DNA from: Chondromyces crocatus
GTDB lineage: Bacteria; Myxococcota_A; Polyangia; Polyangiales; Polyangiaceae
Assembly: GCF_001189295.1 (NCBI RefSeq)
Contig: NZ_CP012159.1
Location: forward strand, 2,556,001-2,620,000
Length of the DNA stretch: 64,000 nucleotides
Direction: 5' to 3'
Both the position numbers and the translations under genes were made by a program. A model generated the notes under the pieces. That model made no database searches and was not told the DNA's origin. It was given only the letters and a program-made list of their open reading frames with translations. How positions within the stretch are numbered: the stretch's first letter is position 1; each line of letters starts with the position of its first letter. Positions 1 to 8,159 of the stretch are shown one piece after another.

Positions 1-44
1 CCAGCGCTCAGCAGCAGAAGCACCCCCGCTCCCATCCACCGCAT
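1..44 (-). CDS. Start of a secreted/lipoprotein gene cut by the window edge
   Basis: Only the first 14 codons lie in the window: an ATG (44..42) followed by a short basic start and a Leu-rich stretch (reads MRWMGAGVLLLLSA), typical of an export signal. A purine-rich stretch (GGGGGGACGAGG) sits just upstream as a possible ribosome binding site. It follows the beta-barrel gene by 59 nt on the same strand. In the Myxococcus exo cluster the neighbour of the beta-barrel gene is the outer-membrane polysaccharide export (OPX/Wza) protein, so that is the best guess here. That is inference from synteny; the visible residues show only a signal sequence. Confidence 0.5.
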   Translation of the reverse strand, partial: MRWMGAGVLLLLSA

Positions 45-103
45 CGGCCTCGTCCCCCCTGTTTTCGCCTCTTCGTCGTGCTCGCCTGGACCCGCTGGAG
101 CGC

Positions 104-1519
104 TCACGGGGTGCCTCCAGCTGGTCGCCCCCGCTGCGGCCGCCCTTCGGACGGCTGCTGCTCCTCTTCCGATTCCGACGCTGGCGTCGGTGTGGGGCGC
201 CTCCGCGCCTCACCTTGACCATCGCCGAACGGCTGGGTCATGGCGATCTGCGACTGCGCCTCCCGGTCCTGCGGAAACGTGAACGTGGCCGAGAGAAGGA
301 GCGAGTTCCGAACGATCTGCGCGACCTCCGACACCTGGTTGATGTGCTGGTAACGGAGCGCCAGCCGGAGCTCGGGCACCGTCCGCACAGGCACCCACTG
401 CAGCGACGCGTCCGCGAGCCAGATGGTGATCACGTTGCCCAGCTCCCCCTGCACGATGGGCAAGTTGCGCTGCAACCCCACCGACCCGACCGCGCTCAGG
501 CGCGCCGCATGACTCAAGGGCACGGCCGCGCGCAGCGACACCTGATCGAGCAGCGAGAGCTGTCCCAGGTACACGTTGGGAGCCGCCGTGTGGGAGTACG
601 CAGCCTCGGCTTGCACCTCGGCGCGTGTGTACCGCAGTGCGGCCAGACCCACGGGCTGCCACAGCTGCCCGTAGGGCGAGTTCAGGTCCGTCGCCTGACT
701 CACGCCGAGATCCAGCTGATGAGAGAAGTAGCGCCCGTAGTCGTGGATCCAGCTCGCAGCGAGCGTCGTCACCAGCTGGTCGCGCCCCACGAAGCGCGGC
801 TCCTCGCCTGCGGTGGCGACGTTGACGTTGTCGAAATGGGTGTAGGCGCTCCTGAGCAAGATCGCGCCCGTATCGTGGTTCCAGTAGCGATGCGCCGACA
901 GCGTCCCCGTCCCCGTGTAGTTGCGCAGCGGGGTCTCGGTCTGGGGCGCGTAGACCATGAACGCCAGCGCCTCCGACAGCGAGAGGGTGGGGGACATCTG
1001 CTTCGTGAACCCCTGGTTCAGCGCGCCCTGGAGAAAGGGAATCCCCCCGCCGGGGAGCGCTTCGATGGGCGTCTGCCCCGATCCCTGATCGCGGATGAAC
1101 GTGTTGAGCTGGCCCTGCGCGGCGACCGCACCGAAGCTCAGCTGCGTCGTCGGCGAGGTGATGACCCGACCCGCGTACGTCAGCGTGTTCGTGTACGAGT
1201 TCGCTTCCGAGTGCCGGAAGAACAGGTTGGCGATGAACGTGTAGCGGAGCGTCTGCGAGGTCCGCGGCGTGTCGTAGCGCGCCACCAGCCCAGGGCTGAG
1301 CACCCCGAACCCATCCGCCTCTCGGGCCAGCGCGGGCGCCGCCGGCTCACCCGGCTCGGGCTCCTCGCTCTCCGGCGTCGACAGGATGTTGTCGGTAACG
1401 CCGACCGAGGCCGTAGCGACCCCGTGGACGCGCAGGTTCTGCGCCGCTCCGCCACGGGCGACGAGGAGCGCACCCACCAGGGTGGCCACCTCGACCCACC
1501 GCGCACTGACCCGACGCAT
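104..1519 (-). CDS. Outer-membrane beta-barrel protein of exopolysaccharide export (ExoB/Wzp-like)
   Basis: About 471 aa. An N-terminal signal peptide (MRRVSARW, hydrophobic core, cleavage near ARGGAAQ) is followed by a low-complexity acidic/Pro segment and then about 350 residues of alternating short beta strands with aromatic girdle residues and Tyr/Arg-rich turns. That pattern fits a transmembrane barrel. The tail is hydrophilic and rich in Pro, Glu and Arg. Myxobacterial exo/eps clusters encode such barrels (Wzp-type porins) next to OPX proteins, and this gene follows the kinase and co-polymerase genes on the same strand. Start: ATG at 1519 gives the better signal peptide; a GTG at 1537 is the alternative. 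The likely role is passage of polysaccharide through the outer membrane. The family assignment rests on architecture and context. Confidence 0.72.
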   Translation of the reverse strand: MRRVSARWVEVATLVGALLVARGGAAQNLRVHGVATASVGVTDNILSTPESEEPEPGEPAAPALAREADGFGVLSPGLVARYDTPRTSQTLRYTFIANLFFRHSEANSYTNTLTYAGRVITSPTTQLSFGAVAAQGQLNTFIRDQGSGQTPIEALPGGGIPFLQGALNQGFTKQMSPTLSLSEALAFMVYAPQTETPLRNYTGTGTLSAHRYWNHDTGAILLRSAYTHFDNVNVATAGEEPRFVGRDQLVTTLAASWIHDYGRYFSHQLDLGVSQATDLNSPYGQLWQPVGLAALRYTRAEVQAEAAYSHTAAPNVYLGQLSLLDQVSLRAAVPLSHAARLSAVGSVGLQRNLPIVQGELGNVITIWLADASLQWVPVRTVPELRLALRYQHINQVSEVAQIVRNSLLLSATFTFPQDREAQSQIAMTQPFGDGQGEARRRPTPTPASESEEEQQPSEGRPQRGRPAGGTP

Positions 1520-1553
1520 GGAGACGAACGGTATCACGGCTGCGCGACAGCCC

Positions 1554-3137
1554 TCAGCCCTCGAGGACGATCACCCCGAGGACCGGGGCCGGCTTGATCT
1601 GCGCGATCGCGTCTCGCAGGGGTCTGCGGGTCGACCGCTTCACGATGGTCGTGAAGATCACCCCGTGCACGACATCGCCGATGATCTGCATGTCCAGCGT
1701 GCCGAGCACCGCCGGCGTGTCCACGATGATGTACTCGTACCCCGTCCGCTTCAGGCCCTCCATGCCCTTGGCGAAGGCCACCGCGTCGAGCATCGGCGGG
1801 CGCTCTGCGCGAGGATCGACCGCCAGCATGTGGACCACGCCACCCCGGGTCGTCCCGCTTCCCGGCGCCTCGTCCGTCGGCTTGGTGGTCGTCTGCTCGA
1901 CCACCACCCACGGCTCGTCCTCGTCCTTCCGGTGACGCCGGAGCTGCTCGGTGAAGCAGAGCTGTGGTTCGAACTTCATCGTCGCCGCCAGACCCGGGTT
2001 GCGGATGTTCGCCTCCACCAGCAGCACATTGCGCGGGCTCGATTCCGCCAGCGCCAGCGCCAGGTTGATCGCGCAGACCGTCTTCCCTTCCTGTGGCTTC
2101 GCGCTCGTGATCGCGATGATCCGCGCCGACCCGGCCGCGAGCTTGCGCCTCAGTGCGCGGAAGGAGTCGGCTCGCTTCCCGTACGGCTCGGAGATCATGA
2201 CCAGGTTGGGATCGAGCCCCTCGGGGCGCTGCGCCGGGATCACGCTGAGCGCGCTCAGGTTCTTGATCCCGCTCGGCACCGCGAAGAGCGTCGTCGCCAT
2301 CTCGTCGTACGAGGGCGGCGACGCATCGTGGTCCAGCCTCAGCGAGGGAGGGCTCTGCTGCGCGACCTCCCGCTGCGCTTGAAGGACGGGCGAGCCCGCG
2401 ATCTCCATCGTGCTCGCGTCGGCCTCGTACGTGGTCCGAGGCTCCGGTCGCGGCATCCGCGGAGGTTGTGGGGGATCGATCAGCTCTCCCTCCAGCACCT
2501 CCGGCTCCGGACTGGGCTGCGCCACCCGCTCGAACTGGAGGGAGGGGACCCGTGGCCCCCCTGATGGCATCACGAAGGGCTGCTCGCTCGACGGCATCCC
2601 TCGCGAGGGCGTCGCAGGGCGCGGAGGCTGCGCTCCCGGTGACAGATCCGGGATCGCAGGCATTCCTTGAGCGCGCCCCTCGTAGCGCGGCACCGACGGT
2701 GGCGTGAACCGATTGACCTCGACGGTCCGCGCGTCCGGCTTCGACTCCTGCTGACCCGGACCCCACATCCCGAGATCGAGCACGGGCGCGGAGCCCCTCC
2801 GCTGTGCCGCCCGCGCCGCGTCGGCGTCGATGCTCCGCCCCGCGGTGAGCTGGGGCGACGAAGGCTGCCTGCCCGCGCCCGCGTGCGCCTCGGCGATCGC
2901 CTCCTCGGCATCGTTCGCCAGCCGCAGCACGCGCGCGATCATCTCCTCGCGCACGTCCTCGGGAGGCTCGATCGAGCGCCACTTCCCGACGATGGTCCGC
3001 AGCCGCCGCGCTTCGATCGCAAGCGCCCGCGCCCGGGGCGCGTGCTCCACACGTCCGAGAAAATCGATCACCTGATCGAGCGCTCTCTCCAGCGACGCCA
3101 CGGGGGCGGGCTTGCCCGCCTCGATCGGCTCAGCCAC
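1554..3137 (-). CDS. BY-kinase-like polysaccharide ATPase (ExoD/CpsD type) with altered Walker A' motif
   Basis: 527 aa, cytoplasmic. The N-terminal half is a Pro-rich linker; the C-terminal ~200 residues are a CpsD/Wzc-type P-loop domain. Walker A reads SAKPQEGKTVCA and Walker B YEYIIVDTPAV. The Walker A' element, normally with two Asp (DxDxR), reads LLVEANIRNP, so both Asp are replaced. The protein ends right after the last strand (GVIVLEG) with no C-terminal Tyr cluster. The family couples ATP binding and tyrosine phosphorylation to chain-length control through a separate Wzz partner, which is the gene just upstream (8-bp overlap). Start: GTG at 3137 has a GGAGG four bases away, better than the ATG at 3233. 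Because of the motif changes it may be a weak kinase or only an ATP-dependent switch. Confidence 0.8.
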   Translation of the reverse strand: MAEPIEAGKPAPVASLERALDQVIDFLGRVEHAPRARALAIEARRLRTIVGKWRSIEPPEDVREEMIARVLRLANDAEEAIAEAHAGAGRQPSSPQLTAGRSIDADAARAAQRRGSAPVLDLGMWGPGQQESKPDARTVEVNRFTPPSVPRYEGRAQGMPAIPDLSPGAQPPRPATPSRGMPSSEQPFVMPSGGPRVPSLQFERVAQPSPEPEVLEGELIDPPQPPRMPRPEPRTTYEADASTMEIAGSPVLQAQREVAQQSPPSLRLDHDASPPSYDEMATTLFAVPSGIKNLSALSVIPAQRPEGLDPNLVMISEPYGKRADSFRALRRKLAAGSARIIAITSAKPQEGKTVCAINLALALAESSPRNVLLVEANIRNPGLAATMKFEPQLCFTEQLRRHRKDEDEPWVVVEQTTTKPTDEAPGSGTTRGGVVHMLAVDPRAERPPMLDAVAFAKGMEGLKRTGYEYIIVDTPAVLGTLDMQIIGDVVHGVIFTTIVKRSTRRPLRDAIAQIKPAPVLGVIVLEG

Positions 3138-4713
3138 GGAGCCTCCATCGCCGCCCTGGGGCGGCCGGTACCACACTGAGGACCGGCGCGAGTCCGAGGC
3201 GCTCGATGTCCTCCACGCCGTAGACACGATCATCGAGCACGATGCCGCGTGCCGCCGCGAGCGCGAGCCCCATCAAGAAAGACGCCGCCAGGCCGCCCAG
3301 CGCCATCATCGAGCGCGGTGGCGTCGAGGGCGAGGTCGGCTTGTACGCCGGATCGAGCACCATGATCTGCGCAGCGTAGCCGCCCTCCTCGGAGTTCGCC
3401 GTCATCTCTGCGCGGAACACCTTCTGCTCGAGATCTCCGAGCCGGATCCTTGCCCGGTTCTGATCGCGCGTCAGCCGGGACCACTCCGCCTCCACGTTGA
3501 TGATCTGCTGCGCCGCGTCCGACGGATCCTGCCCCTGCTGCGCCTGCTGCGACTTCTTCCGCTGTGAGATCTCCCGCTCGAGCTGAGAGAGCTGCGCCTG
3601 CACCGCCGCCTTGTTCGTCGTGGCCTTCGCCGTCGCCGTTCCTGCAGCTGCTGGTGCCTCGGGAGGAGGCTCCGGCTGCCACGACGCGAGCGCTTGCTCC
3701 GCCCTGCGCGCCGCGGCCTCCGCCGTCGCCACCCGCGTGGAGGCGGTCCGCACATCGGGGTGCGAGTCCGTGAAGCGCGACTGCTTGTCTGCGAGATCTC
3801 GCCGCGCGGATGCGAGCTCCTGATCGGCCTGAGACTTCTGCTGCGTCAGCGCTGCCGGTGGTTGCGCCGCCGCGGCCGCGGGGCTCCCGGGCGCCGGCGC
3901 CGCGGGGTTGAGCTGGCTCCGGAGCCGCGGGATCTGCCGCTCCAGCGCCGCCAGCATCGGATCTCCCTCCGTCGCCCGCCGCTGCTCCGCGCGGATGGAC
4001 GCACCGGACTGCACCCCGGTCGGCTGCACCGTCTCCTGTGCGAACTCCGGGTGCTGTGACAGGAACTGCGCCAGGTCCTTGTCTGCCTTCTCCAGCTCCT
4101 GCTCCGCCTGCTTCTGCTGTGCGATGAGGAACTCGGTGGTGATCTTCGCCTGCGACTGCTTCACCCGCGCCGTTTCCTCGACGAGCAGCTCTGCGAGCCG
4201 AGCGGTCACGATCTGCGCCTCGTCGCGCGTCATCCCCTCGAACGAGATGGCGAACGTATCGGGCGACTTCGCCCGGAAGGTGACCTTGCTGCGCAGCCGG
4301 TCCACCGCGTCCACGATCCCCCGCTTCTGGAGCACGTCGGGGTAGAGCTCGAACTCGGTGACGATCTTCTCCAGGTTCGAGCGCGCCAGCAGTGTCTCCT
4401 TGAGCCGTCCTGACAGGGTGCGCAGCGGATCGGGCCCGTCGGGCCCGAGTGCCGCGCGCACGCCTTCGCGGTAGAGGATCGTGGTCTCCGACCGATAGGC
4501 GGGCTGACGCGATTTCACGTACAGCGCCGTCATCCCGGCCCCGAGAACGGCGACGATCACCGCGATGTACCAGTGCGCCAGCGTCCGCCGGATCATCCCA
4601 CCGATGCTCGGCGGTTGAGGGCCTGCGGCTTGCGGTGGTTCGGCTCCGAAGGCGAGGGGCCCCTCCGGCGCGGGGGGCGGGGGTGAGTGTCTCTTGAAGG
4701 TCTGGCTATCCAT
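3130..4713 (-). CDS. Wzz-type polysaccharide co-polymerase / chain-length determinant (ExoC-like)
   Basis: 527 aa inner-membrane protein. A cytoplasmic N-terminus rich in Pro is followed by a first TM segment at about 48-66 (WYIAVIVAVLGAGMTALYV) and a long periplasmic part with extended coiled coils (about 190-400, many heptads of Leu/Ala with Gln, Glu, Arg). A second TM (MMALGGLAASFLMGLALAAA) lies near residue 475. The two-TM, long coiled-coil layout is diagnostic of polysaccharide co-polymerases, which set polymer length with a BY-kinase. The kinase gene overlaps its 3' end. A Gln/Ala/Pro-rich stretch in the middle makes it longer than a minimal Wzz. Confidence 0.85.
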   Translation of the reverse strand: MDSQTFKRHSPPPPAPEGPLAFGAEPPQAAGPQPPSIGGMIRRTLAHWYIAVIVAVLGAGMTALYVKSRQPAYRSETTILYREGVRAALGPDGPDPLRTLSGRLKETLLARSNLEKIVTEFELYPDVLQKRGIVDAVDRLRSKVTFRAKSPDTFAISFEGMTRDEAQIVTARLAELLVEETARVKQSQAKITTEFLIAQQKQAEQELEKADKDLAQFLSQHPEFAQETVQPTGVQSGASIRAEQRRATEGDPMLAALERQIPRLRSQLNPAAPAPGSPAAAAAQPPAALTQQKSQADQELASARRDLADKQSRFTDSHPDVRTASTRVATAEAAARRAEQALASWQPEPPPEAPAAAGTATAKATTNKAAVQAQLSQLEREISQRKKSQQAQQGQDPSDAAQQIINVEAEWSRLTRDQNRARIRLGDLEQKVFRAEMTANSEEGGYAAQIMVLDPAYKPTSPSTPPRSMMALGGLAASFLMGLALAAARGIVLDDRVYGVEDIERLGLAPVLSVVPAAPGRRWRLRG

Positions 4714-4844
4714 GTCCGGCTGCGCGGAAAGGGGTCGAGGGCATCGCGGCGCTGATCCTGCGCTGCTCCCGTCCGTTGGGAAGAGTTCCTCTGACTATCG
4801 TAGACGCCGGCCGTCGGGGCGCCAACCCGAGGAGAAAGTCGGCC

Positions 4845-5144
4845 TCAGGTGGGGAACACCCGATCGAGCCGGAGGAGACGGAAGATGGCGCGGGGCTGAT
4901 CCCTCAACCCCACGATCCTCACCTTCCCATCGTTGGCGCGGACCCGCTTGAACAGCGAGACGATGACGCCAACCCCGGAGCTGTCGATGAGCCGCAGCCC
5001 GGACAGCTCGAGCGTGATGTCCTTGCGGTTCTCCGCCACGAGTTCGTCCACCAGCGTCCTGAACTCGGGCGCGGTCACCGCGTCGAGGGTCCCATCAATC
5101 TGCACGACGGTCACTTCACCATTGTCGGTCCGCTTGTAGCTCAT
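4845..5144 (-). CDS. STAS-domain anti-sigma factor antagonist (SpoIIAA/RsbV-like)
   Basis: 99 aa, a single STAS domain. It opens with the beta strand VTVVQIDGTLDAVTAPEF and carries the conserved phospho-acceptor loop LRLIDSSGVGVIVSL, with Ser next to the site phosphorylated in SpoIIAA/RsbV. The normal family length is about 100-120 aa. It lies 63 nt downstream of the RsbW-like kinase on the same strand, so the pair forms a partner-switching module. An AGGA lies five bases before the ATG. In known systems the unphosphorylated antagonist binds the kinase and frees the partner sigma factor. No sigma factor gene is in the window, so the target could be a sigma factor elsewhere or the polysaccharide machinery. 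High confidence in family, low in target. Confidence 0.88.
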   Translation of the reverse strand: MSYKRTDNGEVTVVQIDGTLDAVTAPEFRTLVDELVAENRKDITLELSGLRLIDSSGVGVIVSLFKRVRANDGKVRIVGLRDQPRAIFRLLRLDRVFPT

Positions 5145-5207
5145 TGATCCTGATGCCCCTGGCTGTGCGTTCTGGGCTTCCTGGGTCGTCCCTAGCTGAT
5201 AACTGCC

Positions 5208-5876
5208 TCAGGCTGCTCCCGCCGTGGGAGCAGCACCCCGCGCGTTCATTGTGCCACCGCGCGGGCTTTCCCCCCCTTCACCCGCGGGGCTACCGCGAGG
5301 ATCTCGGTGCTTCACGAGGCGGAGCACGTTCGGATTGCCCGGACGATAGTCCACTTCATCCATGAACGAGTTCATGATGAACAGCCCCATGCCCGACTCG
5401 GGGAGTGCCGTCATGTCGGGCGCCATCACTTGCCCGGGCTCGAAGCTGGAGCCCGTGTCCATGAGGCAGATCATGATTCCGCCCTCGTCAGACTCGATCT
5501 CGATGTCGACATGCCCGGGTATTCCCACGCGGTAGGCGTGGATGGCGATGTTGTTGAACGCCTCGCCGACCGCGGACAGCGTCTGCGCCTCGAACTCCTC
5601 GTCCGAGAGCGGCTCATCGGGATCGAAGGTCCCGAGATCTTCGACCGCGGCCAACCGCGTCGGCCCGCTCTCCGGCGCATCGTCCTCGCCGTCTTCGCCG
5701 AGCCCCTGCGCGAGCGCGTCGAACGGATCGGCCTCGATCGCTTTTCCCCCGGCGTCATCGCGTCCCGGAGACATCACCCCTGAACGCTGGGAAATCGCCA
5801 TGCGGCAAGCGGCCGAGACCACGCGGAGGGCGAGGTGCCGATACGTCAGCGAGCCAGGCACGCGGAGTCGGATCAC
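5208..5876 (-). CDS. RsbW/SpoIIAB-like HATPase anti-sigma kinase with a long acidic insert
   Basis: About 222 aa. The first 25 residues (IRLRVPGSLTYRHLALRVV) align with helix 1 of RsbW-type kinases. The N box (AVGEAFNNIAIHAY), G1 box (LMDTGSS) and G2 box (SGMGLFIMNSFMDEVDY) of the GHKL ATPase fold follow. Between helix 1 and the N box sits an extra ~60 residues rich in Asp, Glu, Gly and Pro, absent from ordinary RsbW. A Gly/Pro-rich tail follows the domain. Start: GTG at 5876 is preceded by GGAGGTG five bases away; an ATG at 5894 is an alternative. It is divergent from the glycosyltransferase gene with 66 bp between starts. It likely phosphorylates the adjacent STAS protein. Confidence 0.83.
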   Translation of the reverse strand: MIRLRVPGSLTYRHLALRVVSAACRMAISQRSGVMSPGRDDAGGKAIEADPFDALAQGLGEDGEDDAPESGPTRLAAVEDLGTFDPDEPLSDEEFEAQTLSAVGEAFNNIAIHAYRVGIPGHVDIEIESDEGGIMICLMDTGSSFEPGQVMAPDMTALPESGMGLFIMNSFMDEVDYRPGNPNVLRLVKHRDPRGSPAGEGGESPRGGTMNARGAAPTAGAA

Positions 5877-5942
5877 GCCTACACCTCCATCCAAGCTTGG
5901 ACCCTACCACGGTACAGGAGAACTGAGCTACAAGGTAGACCT

Positions 5943-6674
5943 GTGAACCCCAGCGTTCGTGTAGCCAAGCGCGCCATCGACGTGCTCGGCTCAGCGGTCG
6001 GGATAGCGGTGACGCTCCCGCTCTATCCAGTCATCGCCGCCGCCATTTATGCCGAGTCGCCTGGCCCCATTTTTTACAAGCAGCGCCGCGCCGGCATGCT
6101 GATCGGGACGGAGGTGCGCGACGGGATCGCCTACCCACGGTTCGTCGAGTTCGAGATGCGCAAGTTCCGTTCCATGCGCGTCGATGCCGAGAAGTACACG
6201 GGCGCAGTCCTCGCGCAGGAGAACGACCCCCGGATCACCCGCGTGGGCCGCTTCCTGCGCAAGAGCCGCCTCGACGAGCTGCCCCAACTCCTCAACGTGC
6301 TCCTCGGCGAGATGAGCCTCGTCGGCCCGCGCCCCGAGCGCCCCGAGCTGCTGGTCAACCTCGCCATGGCCATCCCCTTCTTCGAGGAGCGCATGCGCGA
6401 CGTGAAGCCTGGCATCACCGGCCTCGCCCAGGTCTCGCTCGGGTACACCGGACGCGCCGCGCCCGACAGCGAAGTCGCCGCCTTCGAGGGCACCTTGACC
6501 AACCCCTTCGAGCTCGACGAAGCCGAGGGCGCCGAGGCCGACGACATGCGCATGAAGCTGCTCTTCGACCTCGCCTACGCTGCCTCGCTCGAGAGCCTCC
6601 GGGCCTACTTGCCCCTCGAGCTGAAGATCATCTTTCGCACGCCGCTCGTCATGGTCCTCGGCCTCGGCCGCTGA
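5943..6674 (+). CDS. Monotopic phosphoglycosyltransferase initiating polysaccharide synthesis (ExoE/WbaP-like)
   Basis: 243 aa. A single N-terminal hydrophobic re-entrant helix ([20 protein letters not shown]) is followed by the bacterial sugar-transferase domain: [10 protein letters not shown], then [19 protein letters not shown] with the catalytic Asp-Glu pair, GPRPERPE and [10 protein letters not shown]. Such enzymes move a sugar-1-phosphate from a UDP-sugar onto undecaprenyl phosphate at the inner membrane, the first step of repeat-unit assembly. The small size means it lacks the extra N-terminal TMs of the WbaP/WcaJ class and resembles the PglC core. GTG at 5943 is chosen because AAGGT lies six bases upstream. 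It is convergent with the Wzy-like gene, 15 nt apart. Confidence 0.9.
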   Translation: MNPSVRVAKRAIDVLGSAVGIAVTLPLYPVIAAAIYAESPGPIFYKQRRAGMLIGTEVRDGIAYPRFVEFEMRKFRSMRVDAEKYTGAVLAQENDPRITRVGRFLRKSRLDELPQLLNVLLGEMSLVGPRPERPELLVNLAMAIPFFEERMRDVKPGITGLAQVSLGYTGRAAPDSEVAAFEGTLTNPFELDEAEGAEADDMRMKLLFDLAYAASLESLRAYLPLELKIIFRTPLVMVLGLGR

Positions 6675-6689
6675 ACCACCTCACCGTCG

Positions 6690-8078
6690 TCACATCAGCC
6701 CCTTCGACTTCACGTAGCCGAAGATCGCCGTGACGAGCGCGAGCTCGATCCCGATGATCCGGAACACGTCCTTCCGGTCGAGCTGCACCTTGAACGTCGG
6801 ATCCGCCCCTCGGATCGCGAAGTACAGCGCCGACGACAGCCCGAAGTAGATCCACAGCACGTAGTGGTACGTGAACGACAGGAAGAAGATCCCGACCAGC
6901 ATCCCCGCGAACGACGCCATCAGCGCCGTCGCCCACGCCTTGATCGACGCCGCCGTCGGTCCCGGCACGTTCTCGTACCGCTTCAGCGCCGTCAGCGAGA
7001 TCTTGAACGTCAGGTAGATCATCGACAGCCAGGCGAAGAACCCGAACGGCCCCAGCTCCGAAATCGCCAGCAAGTAGGCGTTGTGCGCCGTCAGCCAGAA
7101 GTGCTCGGTGAACTGCCTGAACCCGCACCCCGTCAGCGGGAACGCCCGCCAGATCATCAGCCCCTCGGCCAGGATCTCGCTCCGCTCGTTCGCGCTCTCC
7201 TCCGCTTCCTGGCTACCACGCCCGCCGAGCAGGATCAGCGGCAGCGCGCAGACCGCCCCGATGACGGCCCCTTTCAACCCGTACTTCTTGATGAAGTACA
7301 CACCGAGCACCGTGGTGAACACGAGCTGCCCACCGCGCGACTGCGTCAGCACGATGCACGTGCCGATCATCAGGAGTGCGTACACGAGGATCAAGAGCCG
7401 CGAGAACGTCCGCTTCTGCTCGAAGAACGCGAACGCGAACGGCAGCGAGATCCCCGCCGTCAGCGCCAGCTCGTTCGGATCCTGGAGTACCCCGCGCCAG
7501 CGCACCCGCCCTGCTGTGATCGTCGTCGTCTGGAACAGCCCGATCCGCTCGCACAGGTACTCCGTTTCCGGATCCGCCGTCGGATCGTCGCGGCAGTCCC
7601 GGTAGCTATCGCACGAGCGCCCGTCCGGGATCCCCGTGTCCGCGCGCGCTCCCGGGATGGGCACCATCGCGATGCACTGGAACGACGAGAACCCCTGGTG
7701 CACCGCGACGGTGGCCACGAACAGCCCCATCGCCAGCACCGTCCCCGTGAGCTTCTGGAACCCCTTCAGCGACTCCGTCGAGTGTCCGACGACGAAGAAC
7801 AGAATCCAGGTCACGCTGATGATCACAGCGTTCCCCGACAGCTCCGACGGGTTGAAGATCCCGAGCGTGAACAGGCTCCAGAACAGGATGAAGACCGACG
7901 CCTTCAGGTGTGGCGCCGCCTTCAGCCGCGCCTTCCCCATGCCGATCTCCGCCCCCATCCCGGCGAAGGCCATGCCCAGCCACAGGTAGAGGAACGGCAG
8001 CGTCGCCAGGCGTTCGTTGAACTCCTGCGGCCGACCGTAGATGAAGATGATGAGAAGGATGACCCCGGGGAGCGCCAT
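6690..8078 (-). CDS. O-antigen ligase/polymerase-like polytopic membrane protein (Wzy/WaaL family)
   Basis: 462 aa, about ten to twelve hydrophobic segments, among them GVILLIIFIYG, YLWLGMAFAGMG, AVIISVTWILFFVV and FGFFAWLSMIYL. One large loop in the middle (about residues 160-210) is Cys-rich. In the second half, NELALTAGISLPFAFAFFEQ and LTQSRGGQLVF are typical of the O-antigen ligase / Wzy_C region. It probably polymerises or ligates lipid-linked repeat units in the periplasm. ATG at 8078 is chosen; a GTG eight codons earlier is possible. The SGNH hydrolase gene lies 81 nt upstream on the same strand, so the two are probably co-transcribed. Confidence 0.8.
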   Translation of the reverse strand: MALPGVILLIIFIYGRPQEFNERLATLPFLYLWLGMAFAGMGAEIGMGKARLKAAPHLKASVFILFWSLFTLGIFNPSELSGNAVIISVTWILFFVVGHSTESLKGFQKLTGTVLAMGLFVATVAVHQGFSSFQCIAMVPIPGARADTGIPDGRSCDSYRDCRDDPTADPETEYLCERIGLFQTTTITAGRVRWRGVLQDPNELALTAGISLPFAFAFFEQKRTFSRLLILVYALLMIGTCIVLTQSRGGQLVFTTVLGVYFIKKYGLKGAVIGAVCALPLILLGGRGSQEAEESANERSEILAEGLMIWRAFPLTGCGFRQFTEHFWLTAHNAYLLAISELGPFGFFAWLSMIYLTFKISLTALKRYENVPGPTAASIKAWATALMASFAGMLVGIFFLSFTYHYVLWIYFGLSSALYFAIRGADPTFKVQLDRKDVFRIIGIELALVTAIFGYVKSKGLM

Positions 8079-8159
8079 GGTGGCTCTGCCACCGTACACC
8101 ACCCGAGGGGCGCCCCGGCAGGGACGACCCTCCTCCGGCCCCCCGGATTCGTCGAAACG

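Noticed and set aside
1554-3233. Longer start of the kinase at ATG 3233
   Set aside because: It would overlap the co-polymerase gene by 100 bp; the GTG at 3137 has a good ribosome site and the family-like N-terminus.
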